From contig NZ_RDBL01000002.1 of assembly GCF_008042035.1 (NCBI RefSeq), positions 202,186 to 266,185 on the forward strand: a DNA stretch of 64,000 nucleotides, read 5' to 3'. The notes under the pieces are model-generated. The model had not been told where the DNA came from and made no database searches. It saw only the letters and a program-made list of their open reading frames with translations. The position numbers and the translations under genes are program-made. This DNA comes from Streptomyces sp. col6 (lineage in GTDB: Bacteria > Actinomycetota > Actinomycetes > Streptomycetales > Streptomycetaceae). Below, in pieces: positions 8,214 to 17,457 of the stretch (position 1 is its first letter; each line of letters begins with the position of its first letter).

Positions 8214-8909
8214 ATGGGCGACAGCTACGAAGAGCGCGCGTCGCGACTGGACGGCGCGAAGGTGTGGAGCCTGACGGTGGAGCCGGGCACGGTCCATCCG
8301 GTGCTGCCCGACGGCTGCATGGACCTGCTCTGGAGCGGTGAGCGCCTGCTCGTCGCCGGGCCGGACACCCGCACCGCGCCGGCCACCGGCACCGGGGGCA
8401 GCTGGGCCGGCGTCCGTTTCGCCCCCGGCGCCGCCCCCGCCCTGCTCGGCGTCCCCGCCGACGCGTTGCGCGACCTGCGGGTGCCGCTCGCCGCGTTGTG
8501 GCCCGGGGACGCCGTCCGCCGCCTCACCGAGCGCGTCGCCGAGGCGGCGGAACCGGCCGCGGCCCTGGAGGACATCGCCCTGGACCGGGCGGCCCGCACC
8601 GGGCCGCCGGACCCGGTGATGCGCGCGGTGGCCGCGCGGCTGGAGGCGGGCGGCAGCGTCGCGGACGCGGCCCACAGCGCCGGGCTCGGCACCCGTCAGC
8701 TGCACCGCCGCTCCCTGACCGCCTTCGGCTACGGGCCCAAGACCCTCGCCCGGGTGCTGCGCCTGCAGCGGGCTCTGGCTCTCGTACGCTCCGGGCTGCC
8801 GTACGCCGACGCGGCACTCGCGGCGGGCTGCGCCGACCAGGCCCATCTGGCACGGGACATGCGCGACCTGGCCGGCACCACCCTGACCGCGTACTTCGGC
8901 CGCCCCTAG
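8214..8909 (+). CDS. AraC-family transcriptional regulator
   Basis: A 231-aa DNA-binding protein. The N-terminal about 130 residues are a small sensor-like domain ([26 protein letters not shown] is typical of the DUF6597 type). The C-terminal about 90 residues form a double helix-turn-helix, with [36 protein letters not shown] and [24 protein letters not shown]. The start at 8214 ([10 protein letters not shown]) is preferred to a GTG at 8190. It overlaps the end of the convergent VOC gene by 4 bases. Confidence 0.87.
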   Translation: MGDSYEERASRLDGAKVWSLTVEPGTVHPVLPDGCMDLLWSGERLLVAGPDTRTAPATGTGGSWAGVRFAPGAAPALLGVPADALRDLRVPLAALWPGDAVRRLTERVAEAAEPAAALEDIALDRAARTGPPDPVMRAVAARLEAGGSVADAAHSAGLGTRQLHRRSLTAFGYGPKTLARVLRLQRALALVRSGLPYADAALAAGCADQAHLARDMRDLAGTTLTAYFGRP

Positions 8910-9307
8910 TGACCTGAGTCGGACGGGGCGAACAGCGAGACCGCGCAGCCGTCCGGATCGAGGACGACGGCGTACCGCTGCCCCCACTCCGCGTCCCACG
9001 GCTTCAGATGGCCCCGGTGGCCGGCGCCGGTCAGCTCCCCGTACACCGCGTCCACCTCGGCGGGGCTGTCGCACAGGAAGGCCAGCCCCAGCCGGTCCTC
9101 GCCGGACGGCGGGACGAAGCCGGGGTCCAGGGAGCGCGCGATCTCCTCGGTGTCCCACATCAGGCGGCCGCCGCCCGGCAGGGTCACCTCCACATGGGGC
9201 ACGGATTCCGCGCCGGCCGGGATGTCGAGTCCCAGCCGGCGGTAGAAGGCGAGGGATGCGGGCAGGTCGGCGGTGACGATGCCGATCGCGTCGAGTCGTG
9301 GAGTCAT
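8906..9307 (-). CDS. VOC (glyoxalase/bleomycin-resistance) family protein
   Basis: A 133-aa two-module vicinal-oxygen-chelate fold protein. It starts with the typical [21 protein letters not shown] and ends with [17 protein letters not shown]. The C-terminal metal-site Glu of true glyoxalases appears replaced (DGCAVSLF). It may therefore be a binding or resistance protein rather than a metal enzyme. It lies 47 nt downstream of the 3-hydroxyacyl-CoA dehydrogenase gene on the same strand and may be co-transcribed. Confidence 0.8.
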   Translation of the reverse strand: MTPRLDAIGIVTADLPASLAFYRRLGLDIPAGAESVPHVEVTLPGGGRLMWDTEEIARSLDPGFVPPSGEDRLGLAFLCDSPAEVDAVYGELTGAGHRGHLKPWDAEWGQRYAVVLDPDGCAVSLFAPSDSGH

Positions 9308-9354
9308 GGACCGACCGTAGGCGGGCCCGCGTCCCGCCGTCTTGTACGAATCGG

Positions 9355-10908
9355 TCACGGCGCCCCGAGCACATCCGCCGGTGACGTCCCCGGGTCCGTC
9401 AGCGCCAGCCCCAGCGCCGCGCGCTCCGTGACCCAGCGGGTCGGGCGGTGGCGCGGGTCGCCGGTCGTCGCGTGCAGCGCACGGTGCAGCTCCAGCATGC
9501 GGGCCGCGCCGATCCGGTCGCCCCAGGCCAGCGGGCCCACCGGGTAGCCGAGCCCGGTCGTGACGGCCACGTCGATGTCGGCCGGGGCGGCGAGAGAGCG
9601 TTCCGCGATCGACGCGGCGACCGACACGATCGAGGCGAGCAGCCGTTGAGCGACCGAGCCCGCCGTGTCCCGGACCACCGACACGGCGAACGGCTCCTCG
9701 CCGCCCGCCGCCCGCGCCAGCACCGCGCGGGCGTCCCGCCCCGCCGCCGCGTCCGCCGCCGGGGTCACCGCGAGGACCCGGCGGCGCCCGGCCGCCGGCA
9801 GCGGGTCCACGCCGAAGGTGCGCGCGGCGGGCAGCCCGTGCGCGGCCACCGCCGAGGCGACTGGGGTGCCCCACACCGGCACCAGGACCACCGCGTCGTC
9901 CGACGGCCGCCCCCCGCTCTCCACCGCGGCACCCGCCGCGGCCAGCGCCTCGCGGAGCGCGGCCGCGTCGGCCTCCCGCGCCGGGTCCGGCGCGACGACG
10001 TACACCGGGCGGTCCGCGTCCCCGGTGACCTCCGGCTCCGGCGCGGGCCCGGTGGCCTCGGGGCCGTACCCGTACCAGCCCTGGCCGGTCTTGCGGCCGT
10101 GCAGCCCGGCCGTCACCCGGTTCGGGGTGAGGAAGGAGGGGCGCAGCCGGTCCTCGTAGCGGAAGCCCTCCCAGATGGAGTCGATGACGGCGGCGGTCAC
10201 ATCGAGCCCGGTGAGGTCCATCAGCTCGAACGGGCCCATCCGCAGCCCCAGCACATCCCGCGCGATGCGGTCGATGTCCGCGGGCCCGCCGACGCCCTCC
10301 TCCAGCAGCGCGAGCGCCTCCGTCACCAGGCCGCGCCCGGCGTGGTTGACCAGGAAGCCGGGGGTGTCGGCGACCGTCACCGCGCGGTGGCCGCAGCCCT
10401 CCACGAGCGAGGTCAGCAGCGGCGGGATCTCCGGCCGGGTCGCCGCGCCGGGCACCACCTCCACGATCCGCATCAGCGGCACCGGGTTGAAGAAGTGCAG
10501 CCCGGCCAGCCGCGTCGGGTCCTTCAGCGCGGCGGCGATCCGGGTCACGGACAGCGAGGAGGTGTTGGTGGCGAACACGGCGGAGGCGGGCAGCGCCTGC
10601 TCCAGACGCCCGAACACCTCGGCCTTGGTCACCAGGTCCTCGCGCACCGCCTCGATCACCAGCTCCACGTCCGGGCCCGCCGCCCACGGGTCGTCCAGCG
10701 CGACCAGCCGCTCCACCGCCGACTCCGCGTCCGCCGCGTCCATCCGCCCCTTCGCCACGGCCCGCTCCAGCATGGAACGTACGAAGGCGACCGCGTCCGC
10801 CACCGCCTCGGCCCGGACGTCGCACAGTTCGACGGTGTGTCCGGCCGCGGCCGCCCACTGGGCGATGCCTCGGCCCATGGCTCCGGCGCCGACGATCCTG
10901 ATACGCAT
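9355..10908 (-). CDS. 3-hydroxyacyl-CoA dehydrogenase (PaaH-like, two-domain)
   Basis: A 517-aa NAD-dependent oxidoreductase that oxidises 3-hydroxyacyl-CoA in fatty-acid or phenylacetate degradation. The Rossmann motif GAGAMGRGIAQWAA is at the N-terminus. The catalytic segment HFFNPVPLMRIVEVV is near residue 140, and the C-terminal domain follows from about 190 (GFLVNHAGRGLVTEAL, then TGLDVTAAV). A second, weaker C-terminal-like domain fills residues about 400-510, as in the long PaaH/PaaC subgroup. The start at 10908 places the first glycine motif directly at the N-terminus. The LysR gene is divergent from it and is a plausible regulator. Confidence 0.88.
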   Translation of the reverse strand: MRIRIVGAGAMGRGIAQWAAAAGHTVELCDVRAEAVADAVAFVRSMLERAVAKGRMDAADAESAVERLVALDDPWAAGPDVELVIEAVREDLVTKAEVFGRLEQALPASAVFATNTSSLSVTRIAAALKDPTRLAGLHFFNPVPLMRIVEVVPGAATRPEIPPLLTSLVEGCGHRAVTVADTPGFLVNHAGRGLVTEALALLEEGVGGPADIDRIARDVLGLRMGPFELMDLTGLDVTAAVIDSIWEGFRYEDRLRPSFLTPNRVTAGLHGRKTGQGWYGYGPEATGPAPEPEVTGDADRPVYVVAPDPAREADAAALREALAAAGAAVESGGRPSDDAVVLVPVWGTPVASAVAAHGLPAARTFGVDPLPAAGRRRVLAVTPAADAAAGRDARAVLARAAGGEEPFAVSVVRDTAGSVAQRLLASIVSVAASIAERSLAAPADIDVAVTTGLGYPVGPLAWGDRIGAARMLELHRALHATTGDPRHRPTRWVTERAALGLALTDPGTSPADVLGAP

Positions 10909-11059
10909 GCGGGTCACGGTCCTCTCGATGGGGCGCGGGCCGGGTGCCCGCACCGCCGACGCTTCCAGCGGCCTTTGATCGCCGTCCAATACCGAATTAG
11001 GCTCAGACCCGGACGCCGGACGAATCAATGATGAGGGCGGACCCGGGGGAGGGGACGGC

Positions 11060-11956
11060 ATGGAGCTGCGCCATCTCGCCGCGTTCCTCGCCGTGGCCGA
11101 GGAACTGCACTTCGGCCGCGCCGCAAGACGGCTCCAGATGGCGCAGCCGCCGCTGAGCCAGCAGATCCGCCGTCTGGAGAGGGAACTCGGCGTCCAGCTC
11201 TTCGAACGCAACACCCGCTCGGTGCGGCTCACCAGCGCGGGCGAGTCGTTCCTCCAGCCGGTGCGGACTGTGCTGGACGACCTGGACACGGCGGTACGGG
11301 CCGCGCGGGCGGCCGGACAGGGCGCGTACGGGCGGGTCCGCATCGGCTTCGCGGGAGCCTCCAGCCACGAGACCCTGCCGCTGCTCACCCGCGCGGTGCG
11401 CGCCGCCCACCCCGGGATCGAGCTGGTCATGACGGGGCAGACCTACGCCGACGTGGCCCTCGCCCGGGTCGCGGACGGCTCGCTCGACCTCGGGTTCGTC
11501 CGGCTGCCGGTGACGGCACCGGGCGTGAGCTGCCGGGTGATCGACGAGGAGGAGCTGGTCTGCGCGCTGCCCGTCGACCATCCGCTCGCCACGCGTCCGG
11601 AGATCCCGCTCGACGCGCTGGCCGGGGAGCCGTTCGTCGCCTTCCCCGCCAACACCGGCTCCACCGTGCGCGACGCGATGACCGCGGCCTGCGAGGCGGC
11701 CGGTTTCCACCCGCGCGTGGTGCAGGAGGCGCCGGACTCGTACACCATCCTGGCGCTGGTCGCGGCGGGCGTCGGGGTCACGCTCACCGTCACCTCCGTC
11801 CAGCACATCCAGCTCGGCGGCCTCGTCTACCGTCCGCTCGCCGGGCCGCCGATCAGACGGCAGGCGGCGCTCGCCTGGCGGACGGACAATCCCTCGGCCG
11901 CCCTGCGCGCCGTGCTCGCCGTCGCGGAGCGGGCGCTGCCCACGCCGGCCCGCTGA
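11060..11956 (+). CDS. LysR-family transcriptional regulator
   Basis: 298 aa with a classical N-terminal winged helix (MELRHLAAFLAVAEELHFGRAARRLQMAQPPLSQQIRRLERELG). The C-terminal effector domain is of the CatR/BenM type (IGFAGASSHETLPLL...). It is divergent from the 3-hydroxyacyl-CoA dehydrogenase gene across 151 nt, the usual arrangement for a LysR regulator and its target. The effector is not predictable from sequence. Confidence 0.9.
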   Translation: MELRHLAAFLAVAEELHFGRAARRLQMAQPPLSQQIRRLERELGVQLFERNTRSVRLTSAGESFLQPVRTVLDDLDTAVRAARAAGQGAYGRVRIGFAGASSHETLPLLTRAVRAAHPGIELVMTGQTYADVALARVADGSLDLGFVRLPVTAPGVSCRVIDEEELVCALPVDHPLATRPEIPLDALAGEPFVAFPANTGSTVRDAMTAACEAAGFHPRVVQEAPDSYTILALVAAGVGVTLTVTSVQHIQLGGLVYRPLAGPPIRRQAALAWRTDNPSAALRAVLAVAERALPTPAR

Positions 11957-11957
11957 G

Positions 11958-12941
11958 TCAGCCGCCCCGGCCCGCGCCGAGGAAGGCGAGCAGGCTGACG
12001 GCCGCCGGGCGGGCGTCGCCGACCACGCGCCGGTGGAGGTCCCGCACGGTCCGTACGACGGCCCGGGTCACCACGTCGACACCGGCCCTGCGCTCGAACC
12101 ACTGCCAGTCGCCGTGGGCGTTCATCTCCAGGAACACGGGCTCGTCCCCGGCCCGGAGGAAGTCGAACGCCCCGTAGACGGCGCCGGTCTCCCGGGCGAC
12201 GGCGCGTGCGGCCGAGGCCACGGCGGCCGGGGGCCGGACCTGGCGGACCATCACCTCGTCCGGGCGGGTCCAGATGTCCTCCGGGTGCTCCTTGGCCACC
12301 TCGAAGGCGTGCAGTTCGTCGCCGGCGAGGTAGACCCGGTACTCGGCGTCGTGCTCCACGTACTCCTGGAGCATCACCGGTGTGCCACGGGGCAGGCCGG
12401 GCAGCCCGGCGAGCCGGACCCGGTCGACGATCCGCGGCAGGTGCCAGTCGAGCCGGCCCGGCTGCGGTTCCACGTAATGCCGGTCGAGCACCTTGAGCAC
12501 GTACCGCTCGGCCGGGAGCAGCCCGGCCGCTTCCGCCGGGTCGGTGGTGACCAGTCCGCGCGGGACGCGCACCCCGAGCGCCCGTGCCCGGTCCCGCTGC
12601 GCCAGCTGCCCCGGATCGTGGGCGCCGATGGCGGCCGGGGAGGCGGCGGCCACCTGCCGGGCCAGCGCGGTCCACGCGTCCCGGAACACCATCCGCCCGC
12701 CCGCCGGGCCGGCCGGGAGCGCGGCCCGCGGCGAGAAGTGCCGCATCCAGGTCACCGTCGGGGCGAACCGGTGCCCGTCCAGGGCCAGTACACCGTCCGG
12801 CCCCTGCACCGCCCGGACGTCCGCCAGGTCGTCCGCGTCGAGCCGCCGCACGGGCACCCCGATCCGGCGCAGCAGGCCGGACACCTCGGTCGCCTCCCGG
12901 TCGCCCCGCCTGGTGAGCAGCAGGACGCACCGCTCAGCCAT
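11958..12941 (-). CDS. ATP-grasp ligase (RimK/MvdD-like)
   Basis: A 327-aa ATP-dependent carboxylate-amine/thiol ligase fold. Residues 1-95 form a pre-ATP-grasp domain (VLLLTRRGDREATEVSGLL). The ATP-grasp part includes ERYVLKVLDRHYVEP and MLQEYVEHDAEYRVYLAGDELHAFEV. The metal ligands lie in GAFDFL and EPVFLEMNAHGDW near residues 270-290. It looks like the RimK/graspetide-maturase group, which form amide or ester bonds on peptides. It is last in a five-gene coupled operon headed by the RiPP-type regulator. A modifying role on the peptide is possible but unproven. Its start overlaps the end of the GAF gene. Confidence 0.8.
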   Translation of the reverse strand: MAERCVLLLTRRGDREATEVSGLLRRIGVPVRRLDADDLADVRAVQGPDGVLALDGHRFAPTVTWMRHFSPRAALPAGPAGGRMVFRDAWTALARQVAAASPAAIGAHDPGQLAQRDRARALGVRVPRGLVTTDPAEAAGLLPAERYVLKVLDRHYVEPQPGRLDWHLPRIVDRVRLAGLPGLPRGTPVMLQEYVEHDAEYRVYLAGDELHAFEVAKEHPEDIWTRPDEVMVRQVRPPAAVASAARAVARETGAVYGAFDFLRAGDEPVFLEMNAHGDWQWFERRAGVDVVTRAVVRTVRDLHRRVVGDARPAAVSLLAFLGAGRGG

Positions 12942-13488
12942 GGGTCGGGGCCAGCAGCGATTCCGCCATCTCCAGGAGCCGCAGCGCCTTGTCGGAACGG
13001 TTGTCCGGATCGGCGGCGCGCAGCCGGGTGAGCAGTTCCAGGCCGATGGCGGCCTGGTCGGCGAGCAGGCCGAGGAGTTCGACGTCCGCCATCTCCCGTA
13101 CGCCGTCCGACCCCCGGTCCAGCACCTCCAGGACGCCGACGCACTCGTCGTCGCCGAACAGCGGGGCGGCCATGATGCTGTCGGGGACGTATCCGGTGGA
13201 GGCGGCGGCCTCGCCCGAGAAGTGCCGCGACTCGCGCAGGTCGTCGACGAGCATCGACTGACCGGAGGCGGCGACCCAGCCGGCGATGCCGGTGCCCGCC
13301 GGGAAGCGCGTACCGACCAGTTGGCCGTCGCCCTCACCGGCCACGGCCTCGAAGACCAGGTCGCCGGTCTCCGGATCGATGAGGAAGATCGAGGAGGCCG
13401 CCGCGCCGAAGACATGGCGCGCGACTTCCACGATGGACTGCAGCAGGCGGCGCTCCACGGGCGTCGCGGCGTCAACAGGTTTCGTCAT
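12934..13488 (-). CDS. Single-domain GAF protein
   Basis: A 184-aa cytosolic protein that is essentially one GAF domain (residues about 15-155, with GTGIAGWVAASGQSMLVDDL and MAAPLFGDDECVGVLEVLDR). There is no output domain, so it is probably a sensor or partner of another operon product. The start at 13488 is preceded by GGAGG at 6-nt spacing and is preferred to 13500. It overlaps the subtilase gene upstream by 17 nt and the ATP-grasp gene downstream by 8 nt. The ligand is unknown. Confidence 0.82.
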   Translation of the reverse strand: MTKPVDAATPVERRLLQSIVEVARHVFGAAASSIFLIDPETGDLVFEAVAGEGDGQLVGTRFPAGTGIAGWVAASGQSMLVDDLRESRHFSGEAAASTGYVPDSIMAAPLFGDDECVGVLEVLDRGSDGVREMADVELLGLLADQAAIGLELLTRLRAADPDNRSDKALRLLEMAESLLAPTHG

Positions 13489-14347
13489 GCGCACCTCCAA
13501 GTCGACCGGTGGTGTTCCCGGCGCAGAGGAACAGCACCGTCTTGAGCTGGAACGGTGTGAGCCAGGGGTGCTTGCCGAGGATCAGCGCGCACAGGCCCGA
13601 GATGTGCGGCGCGGCGAAGCTGTTGCCGGTCGAGCGGATGGTGCCGCCACCGGGCCACGCCACGGGCACGCGTACGCCGCGCGCGTGGAACTCCACGGGC
13701 GGCGCGGGGTTGTAGTAGTACGTCATCGGGTCGTCCTCGTCGTGGCTCGCGACGGAGATCACCGAGGAGAACGACCAGGGATAGCTGGGCACCGGCCGGT
13801 TGTGCGCGGAGACGACGAGCGCGCACCGGCGGAAGTAGGCCCGGTCCACGAGCTCGTGGAGCTGCGCGGTCAGGGCGGGCCGGGTCGTCGCCAGGCTCAG
13901 GTTGATGACGTCGAAGTTCTGCTCGATGGCCCAGGAGAGCCCGGCGATCAGGGCCGGGCCGCTGCCGGTCTTGCCGTCGGTCAGCACCTGGACGGACGAG
14001 ACCGAGACCCCCGGCGCGACGGACCGGATCACCCCGGCGCAGGCGGTGCCGTGCCCGGCGCGGTCGGTGGGCTCGCACGGCACCATCTCCACCTCGCCGT
14101 CCTCGTCCTGGACGGCCGTCACCGACAGGTCGACCGGGCCGACCATCGGATGGCCGCCCTCGACCCCGCTGTCCACGACGCACACCCGGACCCCGGAACC
14201 GTCGGCGCCGCCCCAGGCCCACTCGGGCGAGACCGAGTCCATCGGGATGGACGAGAACCCCTCCCGCGCCTGTTCCCGGGTCGCGCCCCAGGCCGGAACG
14301 CCCGGCGTGTAGGCCCTCGGAGGCCGTCTCCAGGGCGGATCGCTCAT
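13472..14347 (-). CDS. S8 (subtilisin-like) serine peptidase without signal peptide
   Basis: A 291-aa protein with a complete catalytic triad: Asp59 (CVVDSG), His99 (GHGTACAG) and Ser243 (GNSFAAPHISG). The oxyanion Asn is in SAHN (about 183). No signal peptide or membrane segment is present, so it acts in the cytosol, unlike most secreted subtilases. The prodomain is minimal. Cytosolic S8 peptidases act as leader peptidases in some RiPP pathways. Here the gene is coupled (ATGA) to the cyclase gene and lies in the operon headed by the precursor-like regulator. A leader-cleaving role is an attractive inference only. Confidence 0.87.
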   Translation of the reverse strand: MSDPPWRRPPRAYTPGVPAWGATREQAREGFSSIPMDSVSPEWAWGGADGSGVRVCVVDSGVEGGHPMVGPVDLSVTAVQDEDGEVEMVPCEPTDRAGHGTACAGVIRSVAPGVSVSSVQVLTDGKTGSGPALIAGLSWAIEQNFDVINLSLATTRPALTAQLHELVDRAYFRRCALVVSAHNRPVPSYPWSFSSVISVASHDEDDPMTYYYNPAPPVEFHARGVRVPVAWPGGGTIRSTGNSFAAPHISGLCALILGKHPWLTPFQLKTVLFLCAGNTTGRLGGAHDETC

Positions 14348-17300
14348 CGCCTCTCCTCCAGCTCGGCCAGCCACGCCCGTACCGTCCGGGCGGGGAGCAC
14401 GGCCTCCTTCGCCGTCAGCGCGGCCAGCGCACGTCCGGCCGCGCGCCGGGCACGCTCCGGTTCACCGGCGGCCTCCAGCACCAGGGCCGCCTCGGACCAG
14501 ACCTCACCGATGAGGCACGGGTCGTCGGTGCCGTCCAAGACGGCGACGGCGCGCTCGGCGTCCCCGACCGCCTCCCGGTACGCCCCGGCCCGTGCCCGGA
14601 CCCGCGCCCGCAGGGCCAGCCGGACGGCCCGGGTCCGCGTCTCCGCCGGCGGGTCCGCGGGCGGCTCGGTGAGTTCGGCCGCGTCGAGGAGGTCGTCGGC
14701 CCCGGCGCGGAACCGCTCGCGGGCCGCGTACAGCCGCAGGGTTGCCGCCGTCCGGGTCTGCCCCAGCGCGGCGAGCCCGTCGGCCGCCGCCGTGTAGTGG
14801 CCGGCGGCCGGCAGATGCGCACCGGCGAGGGATTCGACGAGCCCCGCCGTCTGGCCGGCCGCCAGGGTGCCGAGGGCCAGCGCGAGGTCGTCGCAGTGGA
14901 CGCGGACCAGCGCGATGTCCTCGCGGGCCGCGTCCACCCGGTCCGACAGGGCCAGATGCCGCGCCCGGGTCAGCAGGACCGGCACGAGCAGGCTCCGGTC
15001 GCCGTCGAACCGCCGGACCAGGTCCTCGCAGAGCGCGATGGCCTGCCCGAGCGGGGTCGGCGACCACTGCGTCAGCTCGCAGATCGACGCCAGGATGCGG
15101 TTGCCCTCATAGGTGTCGCCGAGCCCGTGCGCCCGGGAGAGCGCGTCGCGCATGGCGCCCTCCGCAGCGCCGATCCGGCCCTCGGCGAAACTCCGCAGCG
15201 AGGACAGCTGGTGCAACCTGCACCAGCTCAGGTCGTCCGCCGCGCCGGGCGCGGCATATTCGGCACCCGGGGCGTACGGAGCGCCGACGGGCTCCGGTCC
15301 GCCCGAGCGCAGGGCGATCAGCTGCCGCAGGATGGCGCAGGTGTCCCGGGTCGGGATGTCGTCCGCGTTCCCGCGCTCCGCCTCGGCCACGGCCCGCCGG
15401 GCGCTGTCCCAACGGCCCAGCGCGGCATACGCGTCGGTGATGCGGGCGGCCAGCACCCGGTGCTGGGGGTCGCCGTCCGGGGTGAGGGCGCGTCCGCGTT
15501 CCATCAGCGAGACGGCGGCGGGCAGATCGCGGCGGTGCAGCGCCCGGTACCCGGTGGCCACCAGGGCGCGGGCCGCCCGGCCGGTCAGCGCGGGCAGCCC
15601 GGGATCGCCCGGGTCCGCCTCGGACAGCAGCCGGCACGCGGACTCCAAGTGGTGGGCGAGGTCGCCCTCGGCGGCCGGGTCCGGCGCCCCCGCGTCGAGC
15701 CGGTCGGCGAGCACGGTGTGCCAGTCCGCGCGCCGGGCCTTCGAGGTCATCTCGTACAAGGTGTCCCGGGCCAGCGCGCGGGTGAACCGGTAGGCGCCGG
15801 GCGGCCCGTACGGGTGGATCACCCGGGCGCGCAGCAGCCGGCCCAGGGCGTCGTCGAGGACCCCGCCCGCCAGCGCCGGCTCGTCGTCGGCGAGCGCGCG
15901 CACGTCCTCGGCGGTGAACGACCCGCCCACCCCCGCCGCCCGCTCCAGCACGGCCCGGTCGGTGGCGGGCAGCCGGTCCAGCCAGGCGGTCAGCAGGACC
16001 CGGATCGAGGTGGGGACGCCCCGGTCCACCGACCGGGGACCGGCCAGGTTCTCCAGCAGCAGCTCGGCGAACAGCGGATTGCCGTCGCACTCCCGGACGA
16101 CCCGGGACAGCTCCTCGTCGGTGGCGACAGCCTCCTGCGCCACGACCTCCGCCCGGTCCGCGAGCAGGGCCACCAGCCGCTCGGTCTGCGCGGGCGCCAG
16201 CGCGTCGAGACGCAGCGCGAGGTCCCCGGCCGGCACCGCGCCACCCGTCTCGGCGCGCGCCACGCGGATGATCAGCAGCGGGGTGTCCCGGGCGCCCTCG
16301 GCGAGATCGGCGACCATGCCGGTGAGGGTCGGCTGCGCCCACTGGAAGTCCTCCAGGACCAGGACCACCGGGGCGTCGCGGCCCAGGGCCTCCAGAAGCC
16401 GCCGGAACGCCCACCCGATCTCGTCGACGCTCACCGGCAGTCCGTTCCCGGCGCGGATGCCGAGGGCGACGGCGAGCGCGGTGAGGGCGCGGTCCGCGCT
16501 CGGGCGCAGCGTCTCCAGCGCCCGCTGCGCCTGTTCCCAGCCGCCGGGCAGCGACCAGACCGCCTCGGCCAGCGGACGGTGGGCGAGCCCGGCCCCGTAC
16601 GCCTGGCAGCCGGCGCGCAGGACGACGGCCTCGTCCCCGACGCGGCCCAGGAACTCCCGCACCAGGCGCGACTTCCCGATGCCCGGGGGACCGGCGACCG
16701 AGACCGGGCGGCTGCGCCGTTCGTCCCGGATCTCCGCGAACTCAGCCAGCAGCAAACGCAGTTCGCCGTCGCGGCCGACGAGCGGCACCAGGTCCTCGCG
16801 GCCCGTCGCGTCGAGGACGGACACCACCCGCCGGGCGGCGACCGGTTCGCGCTTGCCCTTCACCCGCAGCGGGGCGACGGGCTCCATGCGGACCCGGCCG
16901 CCGACCAGCCCGGCCGTCTCCTCGCCGATCAGGATCTCGTGCGGCCCGGCGTGCGACTGGAGGCGGGCGGCGGTGTGCACGACGTCCCCGACCACCCGGG
17001 CCGCGCCGCCGAGCACCCCCGCCACCACGGCCTCTCCCGAGGCGATCCCGCAGTGGATGTCCAGCCGCACCCCGGGAGCGCTCGCGACGGCCGCCACGGA
17101 CTCGCGTACGGCGCACGCGGCGCGGACCGCGTGCAGCGCGTCGTCCTCATGGGTGACGAACGCGCCGAAGACGGCCATCACGGCGTCACCGATGAACTTC
17201 TCGACCACTCCGCCGTGTTCGGTGACCGCCGTGGTGCAGGCGCGGTAGTACCGGTCCATCGTGCGCCGCAGCGCCTCGGGGTCCAGGGTCTCGGCGAGCA

Positions 17301-17457
17301 CGGTCGAGCCGACGAGGTCGATGAAGAGTGCCGTGACGATTCTGCGGCTGTCCGACGAAGGCGCCCCCGCGACCACCGGTGTGCCGCAGTCGGGGCAGAA
17401 CCGGGCCCCGTCCGGCACCGCGGCACGACAGCCGCCGCATCGCACGGCACCGTTCAC
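14344..17457 (-). CDS. Adenylate/guanylate cyclase-domain and AAA ATPase protein
   Basis: A 1037-aa multidomain regulator. Residues about 1-30 form a zinc-ribbon (CGGCRAAVPDGARFCPDCG). A class III cyclase domain follows (about 38-190: FIDLVGSTVLAETLD, VVEKFIGDAVMAVFG). Next is an ATPase domain with Walker A GPPGIGKSRLV near residue 260 and Walker B VVLVLEDFQW near 360. The C-terminal half is helical and TPR/MalT-like. This architecture is common in actinobacteria, and the effector is usually unknown. The GTG start overlaps the regulator stop (GTGA) and its own stop overlaps the peptidase start (ATGA). It is therefore made in step with both. Confidence 0.88.
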   Translation of the reverse strand: MNGAVRCGGCRAAVPDGARFCPDCGTPVVAGAPSSDSRRIVTALFIDLVGSTVLAETLDPEALRRTMDRYYRACTTAVTEHGGVVEKFIGDAVMAVFGAFVTHEDDALHAVRAACAVRESVAAVASAPGVRLDIHCGIASGEAVVAGVLGGAARVVGDVVHTAARLQSHAGPHEILIGEETAGLVGGRVRMEPVAPLRVKGKREPVAARRVVSVLDATGREDLVPLVGRDGELRLLLAEFAEIRDERRSRPVSVAGPPGIGKSRLVREFLGRVGDEAVVLRAGCQAYGAGLAHRPLAEAVWSLPGGWEQAQRALETLRPSADRALTALAVALGIRAGNGLPVSVDEIGWAFRRLLEALGRDAPVVLVLEDFQWAQPTLTGMVADLAEGARDTPLLIIRVARAETGGAVPAGDLALRLDALAPAQTERLVALLADRAEVVAQEAVATDEELSRVVRECDGNPLFAELLLENLAGPRSVDRGVPTSIRVLLTAWLDRLPATDRAVLERAAGVGGSFTAEDVRALADDEPALAGGVLDDALGRLLRARVIHPYGPPGAYRFTRALARDTLYEMTSKARRADWHTVLADRLDAGAPDPAAEGDLAHHLESACRLLSEADPGDPGLPALTGRAARALVATGYRALHRRDLPAAVSLMERGRALTPDGDPQHRVLAARITDAYAALGRWDSARRAVAEAERGNADDIPTRDTCAILRQLIALRSGGPEPVGAPYAPGAEYAAPGAADDLSWCRLHQLSSLRSFAEGRIGAAEGAMRDALSRAHGLGDTYEGNRILASICELTQWSPTPLGQAIALCEDLVRRFDGDRSLLVPVLLTRARHLALSDRVDAAREDIALVRVHCDDLALALGTLAAGQTAGLVESLAGAHLPAAGHYTAAADGLAALGQTRTAATLRLYAARERFRAGADDLLDAAELTEPPADPPAETRTRAVRLALRARVRARAGAYREAVGDAERAVAVLDGTDDPCLIGEVWSEAALVLEAAGEPERARRAAGRALAALTAKEAVLPARTVRAWLAELEERR

